64,000 bases of DNA from Prunella strophiata. Its lineage: Eukaryota > Chordata > Aves > Passeriformes > Prunellidae. The translations under genes and the position numbers were made by a program. Where the stretch lies: assembly GCA_036583965.1 (NCBI GenBank), contig JAZBQD010000030.1:84386800-84450799 (forward strand). The letters are read 5' to 3'. Shown here one piece after another: positions 23,701 to 35,879 of the stretch. The notes under the pieces are model-generated. The model worked only from the letters and a program-made list of their open reading frames with translations, was not told where the DNA came from and ran no database searches. Positions within the stretch are counted from its first letter, which is position 1. Every line of letters begins with the position of its first letter.

Positions 23701-26700
23701 CAAGAGAGAGGAAAGGATAAAAATTTTTCTGTAACTTACATCAAAATTGAGGCAGTCATGAAAAAACGGAGGAGGACATCTGGATGGGACTGCATGGGGG
23801 AGCAAAGTATCTCAGATCACAACAACCTGACTCCTTGCAGGAGCATTTCAGGCCTGATCAGCCACAACTAATCCCCATAGAGAAATCACAGGGTACCTCA
23901 TTCTTTGTACCAACTCATCCTATTTTTTTTTTGCCTGCAAAGAAACTGGACACAGTTCTGCATCTGTGTAGTATCCTCTTCATCCCTCAGAGAACAAAGC
24001 ACAGACTTTGTGTTGTCCCCACTGGGGCCTCAGGAAGACAGTTCTGAGGAATCCCTTGCCCATTCTGAGCACAAGTGTATCTTTTTCATGGGACTGGCCT
24101 CCTGCAGAATCTGACTGTTCTCCCCTGAGCAAGCCAGTCTTCCCTTTCCTTTCCGCCTCCATTGTTGCTAGGGTCAGAACAAAAGCAAGAGCAAGGAGAA
24201 AATGCTCTTGAATCTAAAATTAAAAAATACAGAGGACAGAAGGCAGATAGTCAGTGACAAAGGTAAACCCAGAAATTTAGCTGAAATTTCTAAACCATCT
24301 TTGCAGGAAGGCAGGAAAAACCGACTGGAGTGAGCATGTCATCATCCATGGAGCTGGTGCCAGAAAGCCCTGTTGTGCCTGGCTGATTACTGAACGATTA
24401 AAGCTTGAAGGGGGGATCTCCTTCCATCTGCTGCGTGGACTGCTGCCTCACTCCAAGGGAACTGAGATTTCTCCTTTGCATTGCTGCACCTGCTCTGGAG
24501 ACTCCCTGAGCTACAGCTAGGCTGTGATTCACAGGCACACAGGGGTCAAAAGTCCCAAACTCGTGTCATGTAACTGGATCAGGCTGAGGTCTTGCTGCTT
24601 GCTATGAATTTTCACCTTTTCTTAAAATGAAGTGGTAATGAAAGCAGTGATTTGTGTGAACAGAGTGGCCGCCAGTTTCTTGCTTTTGGTGCTGTATAAA
24701 CCTGAGCTCTCTTTCATCAGACTGCCAGGAAATAGATACAAATGTATTTATAACATTTCACTTTTTGCAGCCTAGAACTAAAAATAGCACAACACATTAC
24801 TCCTAGTACAGGGTTCTCTGTTCTTCTATCCCACTGCTGAAGTAAGAAAGGCATAAAGTTATCAGCTAACTGTCCTATCTGTTCAAAGAAAGCAAGTTTT
24901 AGCTACCAGAATTACTATCAGGGTTAAAATACCTTTTGTTTTACAACATGTTCATTGCTTAAGGGGACTTTTATTGCCCAGATGTTCAAATCTCATTGAA
25001 ATATCATAAGTAGTACCAATAATAAGGAAACCAGAATTTATTAACAAACTTGCTGCCTATAACTGTGCACTCATGATATATCTAAGTGGTGTGCAGAGCA
25101 TCAATTCCACAAAATATTAGGTCAGTGCTCCTTTGATCCACATTTATGAAGATGGACAGACAGGTTAGACAAGATTATGCCTCCAAGGGTCATAAAAATG
25201 TAGAAGTTTCCCAACTGCAAACTGATTTTTCAAAGAAAATTATGTGCACAATTTAACTGGATGGCCATATATGCCTTCCAGGTTTTATATTGTTAATGTT
25301 TGCCTACTCTTGGATTGTTGCTGCTCTCCTACTCTCACACTTTTTATTTTTTGCCTCAGATACACACATTAAAAAAACACTCTCACACTTCTTGTCCTAT
25401 TTGATTTATTCCAAAGAAATTAAATTACATTTTTATAAGCCTGTGTTACCACAAATGATAGCCTGAAGATTTGCTGAAAAAATTAATTCCTGATCTGTTG
25501 CCGTGAAGCGTCCTCGCTAGCACTGTACTGACTCCGTCTTTCAAAACCAGATGGAAGCAGTCCAACAGTATGATTAACTTCTTAGTCCCTGCAATTTCCT
25601 ATTGCTCTACTTGCCCTAGATTTCAGGATTGACCTCCTGCTTCACTGCAAAATGCACAGTTGCTCTGTTTGATAAATCACATGAATACTTTTTTGATCAC
25701 AGTTATCTACTATTTATTACATACCCAGTGAGGTTAATCATATGCTGAGGCACTTCATATGCTGCACACATATACACTCTTCTTCCCAATAGCACTTTGC
25801 ATATTCCTCATGCTGCCAGCCAGCAATGGGACCTGTTTTCTCCTTCTTAATATATGAAAGACCACAGACCAACACCTTGCCTTTTTACCTTCCACATTCA
25901 TGCTGTAATTATCCTCACACTGTATCTTAAAGGACCAAGGAAGTAAAAGAAAATATGTGAGAAATTACTACTCAAACCTTTCTTCTAGCAGATAGATATT
26001 TTTCAAAATCCAGATGTTTCTGGGAACTAGAACTGACTGACTTCCCCCAGATATATTTGGGGAGCAAATGCATGAGGTTGCCCATAGGGAGGTGGGAAAT
26101 GTTTGGCTGTCATGATAGAAAAACACTATCACTTCCTTGAAGAGAAAAATACATCTTAACTTTTCTTTTTCTGTCTTTAAACATCAAATGAATTCCAGTA
26201 TTTAGTAGGGCTCAAGTTGTTACAGTTCCTTGGGACAGCTCTGCTCCACCTTCTCACACAATGATACATCCACATCACATATTTGGTGCTATGGTAGAAC
26301 AATTCTAAATAAACACCAGCAATACTCAAGGTATGAGAAAACATCCAGCAGCAAAAAGGTGAGTGCTACAGGTTTTGCTCACAAATTAAATAGTTTTACA
26401 GAGATACCTATTCCAAGCTGTCTACACAGGCTCTTCTTCTGAAGCCCCTTTTTACTAATTCACAACATTCTCCAGTACTGGAAAAACTATTCTATATACA
26501 ATATCTATCATTACTCTTTCACCTTCACCTTCTGTGACTAGCAGGACTGAGAAACTCCAGACCATTCCAAGGAGCAGCTGCCCTTTGTTACCCTATATTG
26601 AGGCAGGGGCCAGGGAGGGTGCAAATATGAGACACCAATTTTTCCAAACAGCCACAAGCCATACAGCCATGTAAGACATAAATAATAAATCCATATATTC

Positions 26701-29700
26701 CCTCTCAAAGGTACTCTCTTTTTCCTCTCAAAGACAATCCAGAAAGTTTAAGCAATGTCCTAATTGCTTAAAGAGAGGTGCATGTCTGCCTGTGTGGCAA
26801 TGAGCACTGTGTGGGTATGCTTTTCTCTGGCCAGCCTTTTTGACTCCTGTGGAGCCTGTGAGCTCAGTTCCGTCACTCTCTGCCGGGTCCCAGATCAGCT
26901 GTCCCAAGCCAAGGCTTCCCCTGGGCTGTCACTGATTGCACAATGCTGCCACATGGAGCTTTTCTGGCCAGCCAGCCAGCTGAGTCACTCACTGATAAGC
27001 TGACCATGTGTGTGGAGAGTTCTCATGGTGTGAAAGGCGATGTTATCGAAAACATTGTTCCAACACAAACATTAAGGATGTGAGTGACATGAAGCACACG
27101 AATGTTTTTGCAAGCTGCCACTGTACTCTCTACTCACTTTAGGGTATCACAATTTTCACTGTTTCACATAATCACAGCTCAAGCAGATACCTGAGAACAA
27201 GAAAACTTTGTCTCTTTTCACAAAAAATTTCAAGGCTGCTTGGACAGCTGCCCTGCCTGCCTTAAGTGATCTATTAAAAAATCTAAATGGCCTCTTATTG
27301 TTGCTTTAATACTTCACAGGCAGTGCCTCCCCAGGCCTCCGAACCCAAATAGTGTATCTCAATGTGGCTTTGTCTGAAGAAGAGCTGTGCTACACATCCT
27401 GCTGGACTAATCATCAATTCTGTGTCTGCTTACAGTATCAGGGCAAGGGACTGGGTTCTCCAAAGTCAACCTTTTTGATTTTTCTTGCACCTGAGTGCTC
27501 AATGCATGCATGCAGCCATGAGAGGCAGTGCAGCAGCACCTCTGCTTCCAAATATCTCTCCCCACAGATATGAGGCTCCACAGCTTCTCAGCTGCCCAAA
27601 CTCTTCACTTCTCCAGTGGGGAAAAGGGAAACTTTGTTTGTCCTTCAGGATCCTGCATGCTACTGGTCAGTCCCATTAGGGTAAACCAGCTCATGGCTGG
27701 TACAGCCTGCATTTTGGTGTCCTGACTGGACAGGTGAGACATGGTTACATGGAAGTGCAAAGCACTATCCCTCCTGCCCAGACTGAAGGTCGAGACAGGC
27801 TGTTTAGCTCACCAGCCATCATGAATGGGGCTTGTCTCCACTGCCAAATGGATGCTAGTGCTGAGATCCTGCTCTGTCAACAGCAAGAGGTGGCAAATCT
27901 AAAAGGTTTATCATAGCCCATGTTTCACAGTTCAGGTCTGGATGACATGTTTGTATCACTGAGGTGCTGAGAGCAAGCTATTGAGCTGGACTCTTTACAG
28001 GGCTTATCAGCTGGGAATGGCAGGCCTGCCAGCACAGCCATATGGCTGCTGAGATGACTGGGTTCAGCTCTGCCTGTACCTCACATGCCTGCACTGAGGT
28101 TTGTATGGGCAGAGCTGGTGGGTTTTGCCTGCCTCCTCCAGTATAATCACATAGAAAGGAGAGCAGATCATGGCTATGAAGTCAGCACATCTCCCAAGCA
28201 CCACCCAAGCACTCGACAAAGGACCTGTCTTTCCCTTGTTACAACCAGAGAGGAAATTCAGCAGTGGTACACCACTTTCCTCCAAGTGTTCAAAACTCTT
28301 CAGCATACCCACTTGGCCTACACTCCAGCACAGAGAATTAAAAGTAGCCAGGGGAATAAAAGTGCCCTAGGACCACTGTAAATCTTTACTTTATGGAAAA
28401 TCTTATCTTGCACATGAATATGAGCTGTGAGTAAATTTAATGTGTGGATTAAGTACTGTACGGTCTCCCTCATGGTGGGCTTTTCAGCCTAAAAAGAACA
28501 AAAGAATAATAATGAGTGTTGTGTTTGGGTAGGATTGCAAACAGCTGTAATTTACAGCTGGACATTCTCCATTGCAAATGTATCCAGCAAGCAAGTGCTT
28601 CTGGGTTAGTGGAACAGACTGCAAAAAAAAAATTAGCTTTTAACTTCAGCCTTAAGGTCAGAGTTCTGGAACCATGGGAGTCAATAATAAAATCTATTTA
28701 GCTCAGTGGGATTAAACAAGTTTAAAACCTGGCTTAACCACACTGCTTACTGTTAAATAACAACAGAACACACTGGATATTTTAGTTACAGGCATTTTTC
28801 TTCACTTGAAAGCTATTCAGGCAGTGGATATAGGAGACAATTGAAAATATGCCAGCTCTATACTGTTAAGGTATATGAGTTAAGTTCTTGCTCTTCTCTG
28901 TCCCAGAAAGTGAGTAATCTGTATAGTTTGACCACTTTAGTGAAGAGCACATTAAAATTAAAACCAAGCTGTGCTGAATAAACACCGAGGGCTTTTCATG
29001 AGAGAATGAAAAGCTAATGGGGCCAGTGCATCTTTGCTGACAAAATAGTCAGTGCATGTGCAGAGCAACCTGTCTTCTGGAAGCAGAAAAGCTGTTTCAG
29101 TCAAGCTTCTGGGTCACTAATCTTTGTGTTTGCACATAAATCTGCTGGGGGTTACTGTGTCATTCTGAAAACAAGACTGAGTGTGATACACTACAGAAAT
29201 CAATGGCTAGGTTTAAAAACTCTCTCTTTTATATTTGTTTAGTTTTTTTCCCTCATCTTTTAGTCTAGCTGTTACCTCTTTAACAGAACCTGAAAGCAGG
29301 AACTGCAAGAGGAACTTCTGGAGAGTAATTTTTTAAGAAAGGGCAAAATTACTGAAAGCTTTACAGTAAGCTGCCATCTCCCTTGTTGCTGGGAAGTGCT
29401 GGTGTGTGGCTGGGAGCTCTGAGTTGCTACTGGGACATAACTAATGAGCAGCAGTATCACAGGCATCCTTGCTCTAGCCAAGAAGAGACAGAAACTGCTG
29501 TCACAGTGGGGGATTTTGGCCCCCTGCCCTCCCATTTGCTCCTGCAGTGAGGTCATGGGTGGCAGGGAGGCAAGCCCCCAGGGTGCACCCCCAGCCTTCC
29601 CAGCAACCACTCCAGAGGTGGGGGAAGGAGGGTACCCTGGCAGCCAAATTTTTGCAGAGCAGGTTGGAAAGCTGTAGTCCCTGAGCATGCTTTTAGGGGC

Positions 29701-30702
29701 AGACAGGGAAATATTTGATCATAAATCCTAAATCTGAGGCATGATGGTTATTAATACTGAGACCCTTCTGCTCTGTGGATGAAGGCAGCCTGCACCCAGC
29801 TACCTCACCACCTTTGATGAGGTAGGGAACATCCATCCATCACCACCACTTTTCTTTCCAGGGAGACAGAAATCAAACTGCAGAGTTTGGGGTTTGTTAA
29901 TTACCTCCAGGGCCACTCCTGCAGGAATGTTCCACATTCAGCCCAGGGGGAGAATGCTGTGAAAAAAATCCCCATGTTTCCTTTGGTCACGGTATTGTCC
30001 CCACCAAGTGCAAAATCTGCTTTGCCTCGGCAGCGAGCTTGCACACCTCCAGGGAGAGGGGCATAATGCTGACTCCAACTCCACTTTCCTTTTGTATTCA
30101 TTCCAGTTACAGCAAATACTTCTGAGCCCTATAACTGTGCCAGCAATTTCACCCACATCCCATACATTTTACTCAGGATTTTTTTTTTTCCTTAAAGCAA
30201 GGCAAAAAATTCTAAACAAAACGGTGTTTGTAAACTTGGGGAGGGAAGGTCAATAATTTTGGCGGTCTTACCCTCCGAGCAGAGAGAAATGTTATTCATC
30301 CATGCACAACATATAATTCAGCCTAAGTGACAGGCTCTGCTCTGGAGAAATCCTGGCCTGAGCTGGCTTCCAGAGTCAATTACCACTTATTCCCAGGGAG
30401 GCGGGGGGCTGGGGGCCAGACGGAGCAGAGGGGGCTGCCAACAAGACATGGGGAAATTTACTCTGTGTCAGCCTGCATGACACAGTACCTCATTTGTGGA
30501 AAAATGTAAATCTGCTAGTTCTTTTTCACAGGCACTAAAATGTACAGTGTCTCCTCCCCCTTCCCTACCCCCTTTCCCAAAACTGGAAAAGAAATCAGGA
30601 CCGTCTTAGAAAGCTACCTTATATTTCAATCAATCCTCTTTCATAAAAGTCATTTAAGGTAAATACCTGTGCAGACCTACAGCCCAACTATAACATTTAC
30701 TA

Positions 30703-30811
30703 TGGCCCAAATCCCGAATTCCTCACTCAGGAAAGTTTCCCATTGAAGTTAATGGATTTTTTTTGCTTGAAAAAGAGCTGAGTAAAACCTGAATACTAAG
30801 GATTTGGTCCC
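30703..30811. mobile_element. Palindromic MITE-like relic
   Basis: The outer ends are GGCCCAAATC on the left and GGATTTGGTCCC on the right, nearly reverse complements. Inside are CCTCACTCAGGAAAGTTTCC and, facing it, GAGCTGAGTAAAACCTGAAT, around a centre CCATTGAAGTTAATGG that is itself palindromic. This layout matches an old amniote palindromic repeat with a central CCCATTGAAGTCAATGGG. It is probably a non-autonomous DNA-transposon relic, highly diverged and now inert. It lies about 0.5 kb downstream of exon B. Confidence 0.6.
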
Positions 30812-31355
30812 CTGCTTATCTGCCTGGAGCACTGCTGCATTTCCAGCAGAAGTGAAAAAATTAATTAAATTCCTCCAAAATACCAATCTGTTAAAACTTA
30901 AGGGGTAGAAAAGGGCATTGTTTTTGTGCATAAAACATACAGAGAATCTCATCAAAGGAAGAGTAATTCCCAGGGAAAGGATTTGGAAAAAGTCAAAAGA
31001 GAACATCTCGGAATAAATGAAGTACTTATTGCTGAGAAATGAGCTCAGATATATCTCAGCAAACTCTAAAGCTCAGAATTTACTGCATCATTCATGCCTT
31101 CTCCAGTAAGTTTCTTATCTCTCGTTTGGTATCACAACAAGGGATTCTGCATACTCTGTATGAAATACAACAAGACTGTGATTTTTGCAGTAATAAACTC
31201 TACACATGCATGACAAATCCAAGCATGCAAAATGTTTAACATCCCAGTTCACAGATACTTTGGGGACAAAATCCGATTATGAGTTATATGCCACAATAAA
31301 TAGGGCTCAACGTTTCATAAAGCAATTTATAGTTCATAAAAATGACAAAATGTAC

Positions 31356-31396
31356 CTGTCAGATAGAACGCGGAGAGCAGATCTCTGTGCTGCCTG
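31356..31396 (-). CDS. AFF3: AFF3-like microexon B (41 bp) with NAGNAG acceptor
   Basis: This 41-base exon encodes Q-AAQRSALRVLSD plus two bases (AG) of the next codon. AFF3 of other vertebrates has a very similar AAQRTALRALSD segment directly after the LEDDLKLSSDEEEN motif, so order and sequence both fit. The acceptor reads CTTTCTTCCAGCAG, so two AGs lie three bases apart; using the first includes the CAG (Gln) codon and using the second omits it, both in frame. The donor is GACAG followed by GTACAT, somewhat weaker than those of exons A and C. The leftover AG joins the first base of exon C (C) to make AGC, Ser, restoring the conserved LSDS. Skipping this exon would shift the frame, since 41 is not a multiple of three. 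Upstream intron is 14,776 bp, downstream 28,968 bp. Confidence 0.86.
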
Positions 31397-34300
31397 CTGG
31401 AAGAAAGGGCAGAGATGTTTATTTTATATTCTGACTTGAAAATTACGAGCACAATCAACACTTTGAAAAATGCGTTACACACATTTTTGTCACATGTCCA
31501 AAATGTTAAAGTACGAGCAAAGTAGCAGAGAGTGTATAGTCAAATGGACATTCCAACCTGGTAAATGTAAGAACACTTTGTTTAAAATGCCAAAACCCAG
31601 AAGATTGTCAAAGCACCGCACGGTATTTGAGGTCTGAACTACTCTATTTAGACAATTTTTTTTCTGTAGGTCCCTGAAAACTCGCCAGGGCTCGGTTTTC
31701 TGCTTTCCCCTCTCCCCACTTCTGCACTCCCACTCCTTCTCCTTTACCATCAGTCTCCTCCCATTCTTCCACAGAAACAAACATCACATATTTGGTTCCT
31801 CTGCGATGAATTATAAATTTTGCGAAGCTTGCCAGAGCTGCTGCAGACTTTTCATGAACACTGCCATGTTAATCTGCTGGCAACATTTGCCTGCACAGTA
31901 CAGGATTGACCTTTTGCTAGTTTGCTCTTCAGTTTTTGCCTAGTACAACTCTTTGGATGGAGTGGAGAAACATGGTTCTTGTTCTTGTGTTAAGCACCAG
32001 GTCTAGGAATAGAAAGTGTAGCCTCTCAAGTTTAGTAGGACTACAAAGCCTATCCCTGAGCTAGTTTGCCACTTTACTAATATTATTTTTCCCCCTCCTT
32101 CAATCACTTCAAGTGGTGATTCATGGCTTTGGCACAGTAACCAGCTGCTAAGCAAAGATGAAATCCATAATGTTTTGAAAATCTGCCTTAAAGACTCCAT
32201 TCCACTTGGACATGCCCAGAGCATCCTATCCCCAGCTGCACCTGTCCAGGCTGTGCCTCACATGGCACAGAAGGGACACAGAGCTAAGCAGTACAGAGAG
32301 TCAAGGGGCAGGGAAATAAAAGCTTATTTTCTCCTTGTAGTTACCAGTAAATATGTTTTGAAACTATTCTTCCCCCCTGCTAGGGGTTGCATCCCTATTT
32401 CCAAACAAGTTAGATGACCTACAGGTATTCAGCACCAGAGAGCTATGGATGTAACCCTTCTGGCTTGGCAAAAATACTGCTGATAAATTGCAAAATAAAA
32501 CTTGAGAAAGCCTAACTTGTGGCTGCAGTTACATTGTATTTCACAGAAAAGTGTGAAAAGATCCCCTGAACAGATCCCTGAAGATCTGACAGGAGTGGGA
32601 AGAGTTTCCACTTGATTCTGGAAGCAGGATTTCTGCTCTTGGGACTTTCTGGAATAGCTTGTGCCTGCTGAGTTTCTGGGGATATGTAGTTTGATGTGCA
32701 TTACACACCAGATTGTCAGGAGACACAGTGGCATGGCTCACAGAAGGGTTTTTCCTTAGTGTTGACTTTCTGCAGTGGGCAGAGAACCTGTGGGAAGGGC
32801 TTGGAAGGTCCCAGCAGCTCAGTGGGAGTTTTCCCATGGCATGAACACATTGTTTTTAGTGTTAGGAAAATAATATGGCAAGTCTGGTATTTTTCACTGT
32901 TTCCAGGAGGTCATACTATTTCCATGCTCTTTGTATCCAAAACTATCCATGCCACTGGCTACAGGCTTTAAAGAGTGCAGCCACTCTCCAGTCCCATGGG
33001 CTGGCATCATTTTTCCTCTCTCCTCTGCAAGGGGTTTGTAAGCACAATGTCACACATTCTTGCAAGTTCAAGTTCAGAGGATACCCAAACCTTAGGTTTA
33101 AGAATGACTTATGGCTTAAACTCTTTTTAAAGACCCAAGGCCAACACAAGTTCCTCTTCTCCCATGCCTAATCACTCCCACTAGAAGGGGAGTGACCATT
33201 TTCAGTTTCAAGCTGCCCAGCTTCAATGCTGAGGCCTGCACTACGTTGCATCTTTGTCTGCAAAACTCAGTATTGGTCAAAACTCACAAGCTCAGGAGCT
33301 TCTCTCACTATCTGAGCTATTTTCCATGGCCAAGCTTTGTAGACACCATTGAGGTCACCTCTTCTTTCTCCCCCACATCAGCCAGGGGCAGTCTTTCCAT
33401 CTCACACAGCCACTACATGGCAGTGCTGTTTGAGACACTTCTCATGTTTCCCACTCTTGGCTCAGGCCACCACAGGTGCTCGTGTGGTTGTGCAATACAA
33501 CAGGTTAGAAAAACTGATCCAGTAGAAAAAGAACCATTTTCCTTCATATTTTTGTTCTTTTTTCCCCCCCTCCTGACTTCCCCTATGTTATTTCTAAGCT
33601 AGATCCCTTTTCTGAGCTGCTTCCCCAGGGAGAGGGTGTCACATCATCAGGGTGCAGGGTGAGAATCTGAGCAGCACTGGGGGAGGAGTGGAGACCTTTG
33701 CTGCTGACATAAGGTCATGTCCACCAGCAAGGTCACTGCCACCTGACATTGCTTCCACTCCCTTCTGGAGCTGCAGAGCACTCCTGGGGAAAGGTACATG
33801 GTGGCTGTGGTAGCCAGAAGGCATTGAAGGAGACACATTGCTTTGCAGCCACAGGCTTCATGGATATTGAAGAGATTGCAGGGAAGCAAACATGAACTTT
33901 GAGGATGCTAAGAGCTCCTAATATGGGAAAGTGGGGTTCATATCACTGTTGTATTTCCATAAAATCCCTAATTTTTAGAGGAAGAAGTGCTGGGTAATTT
34001 CTCTTCCAGGCTTAAGGAAAGCTGCCCTCAGGAGGGAAGAGGAGAGGTCCCTTGTGTTGACCCATTTGGTGTGCTAACTGAGCCAGGAGACACTGAGTGG
34101 AACTGCAGCCTCAAGTGCCAGCCTTCAGTTTCCATCTTGATGCATTCAGTTGCTGAAAGCTTTGAAAAGGTGATCACTTCTGGACAAGAAAGTGGGTTCA
34201 GATGACAGGCAGGGACACAGAAAGAAATGTACAAGTGTGTTCAGTGAGATCATTCTACTTTTTCAATTACCCTCTCATTTTAACTCCTTTAATAAACATC

Positions 34301-34510
34301 CTTCTTCACTGAGGTGCAATGCAGATTGCATGGGGCACCTCAGCCTTCGTCTGGTGGTCACACATTCTCTAAATGAGACTATTGATTTCTTTCTTACACA
34401 GGCTGGAAATACAACTGTGCTGGACTGCATATTTGTGTGACCCCCTGAGTTGGTAATGGCCCCATTTCTAAATGATGGGGGAATAAGATCCAGTCACAAG
34501 TTTATTCTTC

Positions 34511-34660
34511 CTCCCTGGAGAAACAGATCTATTGCCTGCAATGAAAGGCAGTTAGCAACTATCCAGCAATTTTAATTCTAGTCTATATTGCTCCCCTCTC
34601 CTGGAGAAAGTGAGCTGTTGTAATTAAAGGTAGTTAGCAGCTCCCTAGCAAGTATAAATA
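34511..34660. repeat. Diverged tandem duplication, two units of about 80 bp
   Basis: Unit one (from CTGGAGAAACAG at 34515 to about 34575) and unit two (from CTGGAGAAAGTG at 34601 to about 34660) share CTGGAGAAA, then AAAGGCAGTTAGCAACT versus AAAGGTAGTTAGCAGCT, then CCAGCAA versus CTAGCAA. Offset is 82 to 86 bases. Function unknown. Confidence 0.65.
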
Positions 34661-35823
34661 CTTGCAGCCACTAATTACAGTCTGCTCTCCTGTTCCCCTC
34701 CTTGCCACAGGACTGGGCTGCTCAATTTAGGGGGAAATATCTGCCCTCACTTCTTGCTAACAATTTGTGATCCCATTCAAACTCATTCAGAAATTCCCCA
34801 TGGAGGGTTATGACCCATAGTTTGAGTAACTCACAGCTATAGAAACAATTTTTTGTGATTTGTTATGTTTCTAATATGCTGGTATTATCTATTTAACAAT
34901 GTAAGCAAAGGGGTGGTACTTAGTATCATATAATGCCTGCATGACTATTTTTTTAATAGCTACGTTTTGATTGTGCTATTTAATTTGCATTTTATTTTAC
35001 ATCGTTAACAACTTTATTGAGGCCAACTCATCATCCATCAAGAAATCTGAGAATATGTTCTACAGTCTTTATTATTCCTGGAAGTTACTATGCTGGTTAC
35101 AGAAATTTGGGATAAGAAATAATTTTGATATTGCTGACAGAATTTAAATATCTCCAAGATTTAGCACTAAAAAGTGCTTTATGGGAAGCTTAATATTCTC
35201 TTGATAAGTGGTAGAATGTGTTCACTAGCAAGGAACATAATCCTGAATTTTCAGTTCTTGGAATCAGTGGGGCTACTAAATGGAGGAAGATTTTCCTCAA
35301 TATGAACACGGATATTGGAGGCCAACTCACCACACAGTAACTTAAATGCTGAGTAGGAAGCAGGGAAGGGAAAAAACCAATCACTCAGGTGTCTCAGGTA
35401 CTCGAGCTAGAGAAACCAGCCACAGTAAATGAGCATGAATTATGCTGTTTCACTACACCAAGAATTGCAAATTACAGGACAGTGGCTGGTTAGACTTTGA
35501 TCCCCAGCTGAGTTGGTTCAGATACATTTAGGGCAGAGTTTCATTGATCTGTCTATAGTCTATTAATCATTCATGGAAGATTCTAAGCTGCACCCCAAGA
35601 CTACTGGGACAAAAAAAGTTTTAAGCCAGCAGTAATCATGGTCGAGGTTCTCAATCTCCAGAGATTTCATCTCCTTTCTCCATCCTTTATTGCAATGAGC
35701 CAGAGCTTGGGAACATAGTCAGGTTCCAGTGTGTGTTAAATGAGCTACCAAAATTAGCTTGAAGTGTGACAAGTTGCAATCTGTTGTTGAAGGGAAATCA
35801 GAGAGGAAATTAAATACTTTTAT

Positions 35824-35879
35824 TGTAATTGGGACTGAGCAGTGAGCTAGCTCACTGTAATTGGGACTGAGCAGTGAGC
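35824..35879. repeat. Direct repeat of 24 bp with 32-bp period and a 14-bp palindrome
   Basis: The 24-bp unit starting TGTAATTGGGACTGAGCAGT and ending GAGC occurs exactly twice, at 35824-35847 and 35856-35879. The spacer TAGCTCAC together with the end of the first copy forms a perfect palindrome GTGAGCTAGCTCAC (35842-35855). The identical copies imply a recent duplication. Confidence 0.95.

Noticed and set aside
24970..25000. TTCAAATC-type T-loop motif considered as tRNA
   Set aside because: No matching acceptor stem, anticodon arm or A/B box arrangement nearby.
30257..30300. Apparent splice donor GGAGGGTAAG on the minus strand near 30268
   Set aside because: The frame before it does not match any AFF sequence and no acceptor is evident; exons B and C already join in phase.
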